From positions 62,001-126,000 of the forward strand of contig CAJNDS010000052.1 of NCBI GenBank assembly GCA_905221605.1: a stretch of DNA of 64,000 nt, given 5' to 3'. The number at the start of each line of letters is the position of its first letter. The first letter of the stretch is position 1. The notes under the pieces are model-generated. The model was not told the DNA's origin, searched no databases, and saw nothing but the letters and a program-made list of their open reading frames with translations. A program made the translations under genes and the position numbers. The DNA is from Symbiodinium natans (lineage: Eukaryota; Sar; Dinophyceae; Suessiales; Symbiodiniaceae). Of this stretch, positions 25,161-35,200 are shown piece by piece.

Positions 25161-28100
25161 GGTTTAGGGTTTAGGGTTTAGGGTTTAGGGTTTAGGGTTT
25201 AGGGTTTAGGGTTTAGGGTTTAGGGTTTAGGGTTTAGGGTTTATTGTTTAGGGTTTAGGGTTTAGGGTTTAGGGTTTAGGGTTTAGGGTTTAGGGTTTAG
25301 GGTTTAGGGTTTAGGGTTTAGGGTTTAGGGTTTAGGGTTTAGAGCGCTCGACATCCTCTTCCTCCAATTCTGCCCCTAAGCCCAAAGCCCGAAACCCGAA
25401 AGACCAGAAATCATGGGTTTGGGGTTCAGGGGCCAGGGTTTATGCTTCAGAGCCCATCTCAAATCTCATCACACAAAGCTCACCTTCCCAAGCAAGACAA
25501 CCCTGAACCTTAAACCCTAAACCCTAAACCCTAAAGCCGGGCCTCCTCCAGCTTCTTCTTGTTTGGGGGAAGCAGCAAAGAGGTGGCGATCCCGGGGCCC
25601 AGATTCTCAAAGGCCGTGTTGGTCGGAACGAAGACCTGCAATGACTCGGGTTTAGGGCTTAGGGCTTAGGGCTTAGGGCTTAGGGCTTAGGGCTTAGGGC
25701 TTAGGGCTTCGGGCTTAGGGCTTAGGGTCTAGGGTTTAGGGTTTAGGGTTTAGGGTTTAGGGTTTGGGGTTTAGGGTTTAGGGTTGGGGTTAGGAGAAAA
25801 AGAAGCAGAATAACAATCATAATAAAAAAAGTTTTGCTTTTTGGCGAAGTCTCCGTCAAAGGCCCCGAAGCTTTCAGTGTACTCTCCAGCTCTGCCAACA
25901 GTATCGCCTGTGAGGGGACATACCGTGCAAAGCCGAAGAGCTAGGGCTGTAGGGTTTTCAGGGGCTCTTAAGGTTTTTAGGGTTTTAGGGTTTGAGGGGT
26001 TTGGGGCTTTTAGGTTTTTTCGGGTTTTTTGGTTTTTTTTTTTGGGTGGGGGGGGGGGGGGGGGGTTTGGGGGTTTTAGGGTTTTAAGGTTCGCGCTGCA
26101 CCTCATTCATGGTGGTCAAGTAATCCTCACTCGCGACAAGTTGAACCTGCGGTGACAGATCCAGGTCAAATGTGCACAAAGCGCCCGAACAAACTCCCAT
26201 GTTTCGGATGCGTCCCAGGCACAATGTCCATGGTAGGATCCGGAAGTGCAAAGTTCGGAGGCAAAAACACCTGAGATTTCCAGAAGAATTGCCAGGTGAG
26301 CTTCTGCCTACATGAAGTAGGCTTTATATTTAGGAACCTTGTATACACTCACCAATAACAGTAATATAAACCCTGCTTCACATAGGTTCACAAAACAGAC
26401 CTACTTGAGGCCCGTGCTCGATTCATCGTGTGGACCAACCCGTTGGTTGCCAACAAATCTTGCCGGGAGATGGGCACGTCATTCCTGAGTCGGGGTGCCG
26501 AAGATCCCGAGTTACCCCAGGCCCCCGACACCCCTAAACCCTAAACCCTAAACCCTAAACCCTAAACCCTAAACCCCAGAGCCAGAAAATCCTAAGATCT
26601 CAAAAGAGGGCCTACTTAGAAGAATCCACCAACGGCGAGGGGCACTGTGAAAGGCGTCACCGCATTCACCGTCAGGCGCTCACCCTCGCGTGGCGACTCA
26701 ACTCACAGCTCTCCACTTTCTAGGGTTTAGGGTTTAGGGTTGAGGGTTTAGGGTTTAGGGTTGAGGGTTGAGGGTTGAGGGTTGAGGGTTTAGGGCTTAG
26801 GGCTTAGGGCTTAGGGTTACTCACAGGTCTTCCCTACTTTGGATCACGGGCTTCAAGGTTTCGGGGTCAAGAGGCTTAGGGGTTTAGGGTTTAGGGTTTT
26901 AGGGGGTTAGGATCTTACGGGCTTAGGGTTGTAGGGTTTTTTGGGTTTAGAGTTTTAGGGCTGTAGGGTTCCAGAGGCGTTTATGGGTTTTGGGCTTAAG
27001 GGCTTAAGGGCTTAAGGGCTTTAGGGTTTAGGGTTTAGGGTTTAGGGTTTAGGGTTTAGGGTTTAGGGTTTAGGGTTTAGGGTTTAGGGTTTAGGGTTTA
27101 GGGTTTAGGGTTTAGGGTTCAGCTTGCACCCACCCAGCAATGTCGCAACGCAGAGCATTGAGGTCGCCATCTTGCTAGACCCGGGACGACAGCAAACGCA
27201 CGCCCTAAACCCTAAACCCTAAAGCCTAAGCCCTAAACCCTAAACCCTAAACCCTAAACACCTAGAGCTTGGCGCCCACCCCCTCCCCTCCTCGAAGGTG
27301 GAAAGCTCCTGGACACAGCGCACGCAGGAATATTGCAGGAGTCACCCTAAACCCTAAACCCGAAACCCTAAACCCCCAAACCCCAAACTCTAAACCCTAC
27401 ACACTTAGATGTGCTGATGCATCCGCTCCTGCCCCGGAAGGAGCTGCTGGCTGACTGTATTGCCGTAGCACACGTGGTACTGCAACACCTGCCCCCCGAC
27501 AAGGCTTGTGGCCACGGACATATTTAGGGTTTGGGTTTTGGGTTTAGGGTTTAGGGTTTAGGGTTTAGGGTTTAGGGTTTAGGGTTTAGGGTTTAGGGTT
27601 TAGGGTTTAGGGTTTAGGGTTTAGGGTTTAGGGTTTAGGGTTTAGGGTTTAGGGTTTAGGGTTTAGGGTTTAGGGTTTAGGGTTTAGGGTTTAGGGTTTA
27701 GGGTTTAGGGAATATTCACGATATTGGGGGGTACCGTATTGGGGGCCTCATGACCAGGGGATCCTACCATTTTGGGGGTTATATTAGGCGTCAGTAAGGG
27801 CACCATATTGGGGTCCTTATGTTAAGAGAATCCTACATAGTAAGGGCCCCTTATGATCGTAAACTCCCACATGTCAGCCGCTGCAATCCCGCCTGGGTCA
27901 GATAGGCCATGTTATCCTGATGTGTCCTTGGGGGCCGCGCAGGTTCCAAACAAAACATCTGCCCATTTCACCTCTATGTCACATCACCATACGTGGCTTT
28001 GCTCTGACTCCAGAGCTTCAGGTCGCAAGCTGCAGAACGCATGGAATGTGCGACCCTAAACCCTAAACCCTAAACCCGAAACCCTAAACCCTAAACCCTA

Positions 28101-28680
28101 AAGGCCATGGATCAGGGATGCCGCAACGCCGGGACCCAGGAGCCGAAACGCCAGGTTGGTCGGGGCAAACAATGTGAAAGGACCCACTCCTGCCAAAGGG
28201 TTTAGGGTTTAGGGTTTAGGGTTTAGGGTTTAGGGTTTAGGGTTTAGGGTTTAGGGTTTAGGGGTTAGGGGTTAGGGTTTAGGGTTTAGGGTTTAGGGTT
28301 TCGGGTCTGTCAAGTACCAAGCGCCTTCAGCAGCAGTCAGCCTTACAACTCTGTTCATGGGACCAGGTCGCAACGTGGGCAAAGATCCCCACCTTCCAGC
28401 ACAAAGTTCAAGTTGGCCAATCTGATCGCGCTATACCTTTGCTTGCCGGCTGATCTACCCTAAAACCCCATGGTCGGAGATGGTCGGGGTCCAACACCTA
28501 ACTTTAAAACCCAAGGCGTTCAACCCTAAACCCTAAACCCTAAACCCTACACCCTAAACCCTAAACCCTAAACCCTGTAAAGGAAAGAACGGCCTCTGAA
28601 ATTCTGCCTGGAAACACTGTCGACAGCTCAGGAGATGCTGCCAGGATCCCAGTGATCGGCGTATCCTCGCAACACGCGTG
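18020..28680 (-). CDS. Multi-domain fasciclin (FAS1) protein, many small exons
   Basis: Minus-strand islands supply, in the right order, four successive FAS1 domains. The H1 motif occurs at 28197-28107 (GPFTLFAPTNLAF), 25647-25531 (VFVPTNTAFENLG), 23165-23046 (YTLFAPTNEAFEKLG) and about 20790-20700 (GPYTVFAPTDAAFAAL). The H2 motif or its VLLP end occurs at 26520-26400, 23778-23715, 21600-21531 and 18100-18020. The YH motif lies between them at 27520-27415, 25048-24975, 22620-22510 and 20545-20395. FAS1 proteins are usually secreted or surface-anchored adhesion proteins. Each exon is only about 60-120 bp and introns are filled with telomere-type arrays. The signal peptide, the C-terminal anchor and exact junctions are not resolved. 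Two adjacent genes cannot be excluded, but linkers such as the one at 26270-26165 join consecutive domains. Confidence 0.75.
21531..23330 (-). CDS. FAS1 domain C exons
   Basis: The N-terminal helix is at about 23330-23225 (SPELSLLAAAASTSSVSSLL) and H1 at 23165-23046 (YTLFAPTNEAFEKLG, then VASSLLMPANQ). The YH block is at 22620-22510 (LTQVLRYHFLQGLVYSRC). A possible strand exon is at 22385-22270. The segment before H2 is at 21960-21810 (DTAGVRVEDIPARN) and H2 at 21600-21531 (ATNGVMHIVNKVLLPP). This is the most complete of the four domains. Confidence 0.75.
23399..23531. repeat. Pyrimidine microsatellite (TCTC/TTTC)
   Basis: A TC-rich block passes into TTTC repeats and back to (TC)n on the plus strand. 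It lies between FAS1 domain B and C exons. Long Arg/Glu and Ser/Leu frames through it are artefacts. Confidence 0.9.
23715..26270 (-). CDS. FAS1 domain B exons with inter-domain linker
   Basis: The exon at 26270-26165 reads VFLPPNFALPDPTMDIV, which is the VLLPP end of domain A plus a linker into domain B. H1 follows at 25647-25531 (VFVPTNTAFENLGPGIATS). The YH block is at 25048-24975 (QVLLHHVVTGVQASL), the strand before the core at 24420-24361 (AMPAGVTLQALGGG) and H2 at 23778-23715 (PASNGVLHVMDAVILPSG). The linker exon is the best evidence that consecutive FAS1 domains belong to one protein. Confidence 0.7.
25049..25342. repeat. TTTAGGG array with an embedded TTGAGGG block
   Basis: TTTAGGG units over 294 bp enclose a homogeneous run of about 10-11 TTGAGGG units at roughly 25083-25158. 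The variant block is internal and flanked by the canonical unit on both sides. The array begins directly at the end of the domain B YH exon. Confidence 0.92.
25650..25795. repeat. CTTAGGG variant block beside TTTAGGG
   Basis: About 11 CTTAGGG (GGGCTTA) units, starting immediately beside the domain B H1 exon, change abruptly to TTTAGGG units. The variant run is uniform over about 75 bp. Confidence 0.9.
26400..28680 (-). CDS. FAS1 domain A exons
   Basis: The N-terminal helix is read at 28680-28595 (TPITGILAASPELSTV) and H1 at 28197-28107 (GPFTLFAPTNLAFRLLGPGV). The YH block is at 27520-27415 (GGQVLQYHVCYGNTVSQQL), a strand at 26700-26630 (GERLTVNAVTPFTV) and H2 at 26520-26400 (RQDLLATNGLVHTMNRA). 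The order matches the family from N to C terminus. The islands are separated by arrays at 27020-27120 and 27523-27710 among others. Confidence 0.7.
27020..27120. repeat. TTTAGGG array
   Basis: About 14 units preceded by TTAAGGGC variants. It lies in the intron between the YH exon and later exons of FAS1 domain A. Confidence 0.88.
27523..27710. repeat. Long TTTAGGG array
   Basis: About 26 nearly perfect TTTAGGG units, beginning directly beside the YH exon (27415-27520) of FAS1 domain A. The DNA after it (27711-27850) holds GGTACC/TTGGGGG motifs that recur in other intron interiors. Confidence 0.92.
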
Positions 28681-28699
28681 TTGAGGGCTCAGGGTTTTG

Positions 28700-30420
28700 G
28701 GGTTGAGGGTTTAGGGTTTAGGGTTTTCGGGTTTCGGGTTTAGGTTTTAAGGTGGGCTTAGGGGGTTAGGGTTTAGGGTTTCGGTTTTTGTTTGGACAAC
28801 CCTGTGCACCTAGAAAGGGTTTCGGGTTTAGGATTTAGGGTTTCGGGGTTGAGGAGGGTTTAGGATCGAGTGTTGAGGGCTCAGGGTTGAGGGTCTAGGG
28901 TTCGTGGCATTGGCATAGGGTTTAGGCTTAGGAATTAGGACTGAGGGCTTCGGTTTTAGGATTTAAGGTTTAAGGTTTCGGGTTTAGTGGTTAAGTGGTT
29001 TAGGTGGGTTTCGGATGGTGTAGGGTTTCGGGGAACTTCCGAACCCCGGGCCTGTGAGCCGCATAGCACCGCCAAGAAGACAAGCAGAAGCAAGTTGCGG
29101 ATGGTGATCGCTACCATGGCATGGCTGCCAAACGTGGCTCATCAACGAATCTGGCGTCAAGTACACCAGAGACTTGGGGTGATAAAAAGGGGCTGGACGT
29201 GGGGCGATAAGAACTGCAGCCACAATGCCCAAGCGTTTCAGGGATCGGGATTCCTAACGCTTGGATGATTCTTGGTGCCCTCTTGCTGACCATGACCTGG
29301 AGCCGCAAACTGTGGGTTACGGTGCGTTTGCGGTTTCGTGACAAGGAGCTACATCTCCAAATCCATCTGCTCAGTTCCGATCCAACGTGAATAACATGGA
29401 ACTAAGGATTTTTGCCCTCTTTTCCTTGACTCTGGCTACCAACATGAAACCATAAGATGGGGAGGACGATCATGATGGAAATCGAGACGACGACGACGAC
29501 GACGATGATGATGCAATCCAAACATCCAAGCTCCATCTCATACTAGATATCTGCGGCTGATCTGCGTGCGGCGTACTCAAGGTCGGCAGTCTTGCCAATG
29601 AACCGACATGCGTGTCACCAACGAATCTCAAACCACGAACAATGTTTTCGTTAAATCGAACGAAACAACAACTAATCTCGGCTCATGTCCCAACATGCTG
29701 CTTCCAATTTTGGCAACACGTCTTCAATCTAGATGTCACGCCGGGAGCGATTGTAGATGAACCTTGCCATTGCAAGCGGCTCTTCTCCGACTCCCAAATC
29801 ACTCCACGCATCCCGCCGATCTTTTCCAACAGGCGCACCAATCGGCGTTCGGCCGCTTGCGCCTCACTCCGGCTCACTCCCGCCGGGCGCCAGCCGGCTG
29901 CCAGCTGCCTCCTGAGAAGTCACCTCCACAAGCAAGGTACCGGGGAAGGGGGGGGTTCGAATCTGGATTCAACGCAGGTTCGAACTCTCCGTGGGGGAGG
30001 GGTACAAACGTGTTCAAACAGAGATTCACATCTAGTTTGCATAGGACGGGTGCGAGTTTCTTCATGATTGGCAAGATGAAAGTACCTGCGTGCTTGTTGG
30101 GAATAGATGACATATCTTGTAGGTGCTTTGCGATCCACAACATCTATGACTCAATATGAATGTGTTTGTCCATAGATGTTGTCCTCTGCGTGGGGGAAGC
30201 AAGTCCATGATTTCAAGGTTCCGCCAGATGTAGTTGCGCTGCTGTTGACGGCCTGGGTTGAGCCGGCTGAGCTCAGCGTCATGCAAATTTGACACTGCCG
30301 CTAGGTTCAAGCTGTCATGATTTCGAAACTGGCTCTATCGGGCCTTCTGTAATGCACGCATTGCCAGCTCCACACACAGATTTACTTCCATTGCCCTAAA
30401 CCCTAAACCCTAAACCCTGT
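28700..30420. other. Right border of the telomere-repeat region
   Basis: Degenerate G-type units continue to about 29030 and the last CCCTAAA copies of the region are at 30394-30418. Minus-strand frames at 29877-29683 and 30673-30410 are open but unrecognised. They could hold 5' exons of the fasciclin gene. A (GAC/GAT)n tract lies at 29487-29513. Confidence 0.4.
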
Positions 30421-31136
30421 TTGTGACAAGCTTGTGAGCTGGAATCTTTTGCTCGAAAGCCTCAGTCATCTCCACCGCCTCACGCTGTGCATTTGCTATG
30501 CTGCCGAAATTGTGCCAGGCGTAGGGCACACGAAGAGAGGCAGGGCTAAGGGAAGACATTCTGAGGCATGACTGGGCGGCTCCAAGGGGGTGGGGGGGAC
30601 TCGAGAACTGCTTCGAGCAAGTACCCCCCGCAACGACTCTCAATCGCACAAAGCAGTCGCGGCTTCGCGACAACTAGTGTGCTCATGATAACTACGATTT
30701 CAAGGATGCCAGGCAAGACCATATCCACACATGCATTCGGATGACGTAAACTTCATACAATAATTATGCCCAACAGAAGCGACAAAGCCAGCATCCTTCA
30801 AGAACATATGCATTGAGACCATTGTACTCACCCAGACAAGCGAATCGGGGCGAATCGCTCCGATCTTCCATCGTCCCGCACTCGATCTTCTTGCCAAGGT
30901 TCACAGCAGCATATAACCAAAGCCAGATATTCAGGACCACCCCGAAGGTGCAGTGCCTTAATCCTGACATAAGTGAGCCCATCGACAACCGCGTCAGAGC
31001 ACACATCAAGCCAAAACAGAGACGACACCCAAGCCACGAGTCGTACTCCACAGGGGCACGACATGTCAACAGGCGCCTCAAAGCACTGAGTACTGGAATC
31101 CAGGCATGAAGAGAGAAGTTGCAGGCAGACCGGTGT

Positions 31137-32090
31137 CTGACTTTGATTGTCTGACCTCTGAATCCTTCAGACCGAGGCCGACCAAATACTAAAATTCTAA
31201 GTCGGTGCGGAAAAAAGGGAAACTGCGCGAACTCCTGATGAGACGACCATGACAAAACCCTGTGTGTATTTTGGCGCAATAGTCTCATCCCTTTTTTCCA
31301 CAGGCTTGTTGGAGACCCCAGATGCTCAAGGCTAGGTACTCACGATCTTCATCCTCTTACGAGCTAATCTGTGGGATACGCTGCTGAAGGAGCTGACAAG
31401 CATAATTTCGGGAAAGCAACAAATATGGAGCCGTGCCACTGGCAGCATTAGATCATTAGATGCGCAGGCATGCATCAACTTGTCAGCTCCTCTGACGCGG
31501 AGCAGCAAACAAACCAGGACAGTTGTTGTGGGTGGGGGAGAAGGGGGAGGCAAAGATTTTCACAGATTGTTCACGAATTTTCACAAATTTTCGACACATG
31601 CCAAGCACAATTAAAACACACTTAAATCACATAAGTTGTTCCTGACATCGGCCCCAGCGATTACCACAATTCCAGGTTATAAAGCTAATCTGTGGGATAC
31701 GCTGTTCAAGGAGCTGATAAACATAATTTCGGGAAAGCAACCAATATGGAGCCGGTGCCACTGGCAGGCGAAGGCATGCATCAACTTGTCAGCTCCTCTG
31801 ACGCGGAGCAGCAAACAAACCAGATGACAGTTGTCTGACCTCTGAATCCTTCAGACCGAGGCCGACCAAATACTCAAATTCTAAACGGTGCGGAAAAAAG
31901 GAGACTGCGCGAACTCCTGATGAAACGACCATGACAAAACCATGCATGCGTTTTGGCGAAATAGTCTCGTCCCCTTTCTCCACAGGCTTGTTTGAGACCC
32001 CCCCTCGGCACATCGTGGCGAGATGCTCAAGGCTAGGTACTCACGATCTTCATCATCTTACGCGCTAACCTGTGGGATACGCTGTTGAAG
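31137..32090. repeat. Tandem duplication, period about 684 bp
   Basis: A block starting CTGACCTCTGAATCC at 31151 recurs at 31835, and the following block containing TGTGGGATACGCTG occurs near 31370, 31690 and 32070. The order is X-Y, then Y'-X'-Y'' start. Copies differ by scattered substitutions and small indels. It lies in the spacer just beyond the 3' end of the large receptor-like gene. No gene is seen in it. Confidence 0.8.
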
Positions 32091-32230
32091 CTCTGGGAAA
32101 CTGAAGATCCTGATGGGCCCACGTCATATATCCAGCAGAACCCGAAAGACTCTAAAGTCCCCTCTTCTTTGCAAAGGCATCCGCCCAAAAAAACAAACTC
32201 CCCAGAGGCCTCAGACTTTCAAAGGCTGGT

Positions 32231-35200
32231 TCACAGTTCGAAGTGGTCGTCGACGAAAGCTTCTGCAAAAAGGCCCATGGCATGCTGTACCAACTCCACG
32301 GCATCGGCTTGCGGCATCTGGCTCATGCGCCGAATGGCCCGCTGCAGGTCTGGCGGAGTGCAGGTGAAGGGCCCTTCTTGACTTGTCAAGGCATTCAGCT
32401 GCTGCATCCACAAGCCGCCGATGCGATATCTGGCGATCAGGCTCGGAAGGCTCGCATGAGCCGTGGCCAAGGAGCATATGACTCCAGGACCAGGTAGTTC
32501 ATCCTGATTCAGCTGCTGCAGCCAGAAAGCTACGAACTCGTCGTTGGCGTTGTAGAGCACCAAATGCTGGAACTGCGGCCCCGTGCGAAGTACTGTATCT
32601 CGCACCAGCTGAAGACCAAGCTTCATGTTGGAGCCCACATTCTGGAATGATTTTCTGAAGCTTCGAGGGCGCTTCCTAGTTGTGACGTGATTGGCTCCAA
32701 AAGACCATGTGAGCCTCAACATCTCCTCCTCGGCCTCCCCTCTCAAAAGAGGCAGGAAAAGGTTGAGAGCAAAGCGTTGCGCCGCAGCCAGCCATCTCCT
32801 CGCCAACGACTTTGCTCGCTTGGGCGGGGCCACGACTGCATCCCGCAGCATCTGAGAAGCAAGGTGCGCGAAGAAGTAGGCGCACGCCAGCAGAAGTACC
32901 AAGAAGAGTATGTAAGCAACTATGCGGGTGGTGAAGGAATCGGTGTTCAAAATGAGCATCGCAGCCACAGCGCCGAAAAGCAGGAAGCGGATTGTGGAGA
33001 GCATCACCTCCACAACGTCCAGGACCTGAGCCTGGTCGTTCGCATAGGGCTTGACCCATGCAGCCAGCAAGGCCTGGAGGCCTGAGAGGAGCGGAAAGAG
33101 CAGTACCTTGGCTTCCGGCTCACGGACGACGGAGGTGTAGGTGACGAGCATCATTAAGAGGACGTCCGCCCTCTTCACAAGTATGTCCCACCACCAGTAG
33201 CGTAGCTCGAGGCCCTGGTAAAAGTAGCCGAACTGCCTGTGCTTGTCCGGAGACGCGCGATCTTCCATACTCAGCTTTGCAGCCAAAACCAGTGGAATGC
33301 CCAGGCACCACACCACGAGGCCAGCAACGGCCAGTGCGGCGGAGGGGAAGTGCTCACTGGACCAGCAGACCACATCCGGATTCGGGACGAGGCGAAGGCT
33401 GACGACATCCTCCTCCCGGATGGGGACACACCAAATCATGCGCAGGAAGCTGGACAACAGCCCAGGCCACAGCGAGACGACAGCCACCCATGCGACGGGC
33501 AGGCACTGGTACAGTATCTCGCCAAACGAAGCGTTCGGGGAGAAAAGTCCAAAGTCCAACCTGTCCATAGCCTCGTCGACATCATAGTCCATGTCGAGCT
33601 GAGCAGCGGTGCTGTTTCGCAGATCCCGCACCTTCGTCTCACTCGTCACGGGCAGCTTTTTCAGGCTCTCTGTAGTAGAGTCTGGCTGTTTCCGGTCCTG
33701 CCAGCACAGGGTCCGAAGTATCAGTAAGGCACACACACACACCTTCTGCAAGTGTTGTGGCATGTGCAGATCTATGCTTCCCGACATGTTTCTTGGACGA
33801 AGAACTAGTTGGGTCTACTCAGCCACTACATGATGGCAAAGCGACGACGCTGTAGAAGGTTTCCACTTGAAGCAGAAAATAATGACAGTGCTTGAATTCA
33901 TGCCGAATTTCTGTTACTACGTGTTTTCCAGTGCTCTTGAAGTACCATCGCACATGACACACTGTCACGAACTCACTGAAAGCACGGCAGCGCTAACCAA
34001 GAATCCATCAGTGCGCTGTTGCTAGAAGGACCTACTGGAACATGCGGTGTGCTGGTCATTTCAACCAGCATGAAGCAACGAATTAAAGCTAGGTGCTAGG
34101 CTCGTTGGCATGAGGCTTTGACCCAAGTTGCAACGAGGACTTTCTCGCTCGATGTGTTTCTTTGGCTATTGTGCTAAGGGCCCTCGGAGTAGAAGCAGGG
34201 AAACTGCTAGTGATACAACGCTCAGGGGCCACGTTGCTGGCATCCTCTGCTAGATGTTGCTCAGGTCTTGCTTAACAGCATGTCCAACAAGCAATTCTAG
34301 CTTGCGAGGCGGTCGGCTTCCGTTTTGAGAACCTCATACAGCAAGACTGCATGGCCCTTGTTGGTACTCTTCCGATCCTCCACATCGGGCAGCCAGCCTA
34401 CGATTCACAGCCGAGTCTTGAAGCCTGGCTTTGTCGCCGGCGTTTGTAGCTTGACTGTGTCTGGCCCTCGTTCGACGCTGGTATGAGTCCTGAAGTTATT
34501 GGCATGCTGAACCTGGTTTTTGGCACATGTTTCATTGTCTAGGCTCGCTCGTTCAGTACTGGATCTGGCAGATGTAGATATTGTTTCTGTGAGCGGTTCG
34601 TGCTTGTTTGATGCATATCTAGTGGCCACGGTGGGCACATAGTTCATTGACGTCTGCATTCGGTGATGACATACCAAGGCAGCTTGTTTGAACGGGTAAA
34701 CATCGTGCGTTGTCGACTCATTCAAGCAGACGGTCTTCGGAAATGAAGTTTTCAATAGCTGCCAGAAAAAGTCTGCAGGGCAGCTGTACGCCGGAGCACA
34801 CATGAGGAAAAATGAACCACATAGTTCATCCCAAGCCTCAGCCTCGTTGGAGGCTGAGGAGTTTGGCTGGTTATGAACTCAATGCGACTGTGTCTTGTTG
34901 CCCTCGTGACTCATCGACAGTACTGGATGCTCTTGTTGGAGTCAAAGCAACCGTTGTTGGCGCAGCGAATGGCAACCATGGAACAGACTGCCCCGTTGCT
35001 GTGTCCGCGAGGCCCCGAGTCGCAAGGGGATTCATCCAAGCTGCGGTTGCAAGGCAGTGAGCAATCCTCATTTCCCGAGCAGGTTGAACCAGGAACCGTA
35101 GGGCATTTTGGAGTACCAAGACTGGTTGACACACGTGTCGGAGATTGTTGCGGATGTTTCGGACGCACGGCACTGCTGCGACACCTATCGACAAGTTGAG

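Noticed and set aside
25049-25342. CRISPR-like array
   Set aside because: The repeats are contiguous 7-bp units without spacers.
1-30420. Plant origin because of the TTTAGGG unit
   Set aside because: The same unit occurs in dinoflagellates. GC-AG/GA-AG introns, one-way genes and the protist-type cysteine-rich multi-pass protein point away from plants.
30764-31288. 174-residue minus frame as a gene
   Set aside because: It crosses the diverged tandem duplication, has no recognisable motif, and the second copy does not preserve the same frame length.
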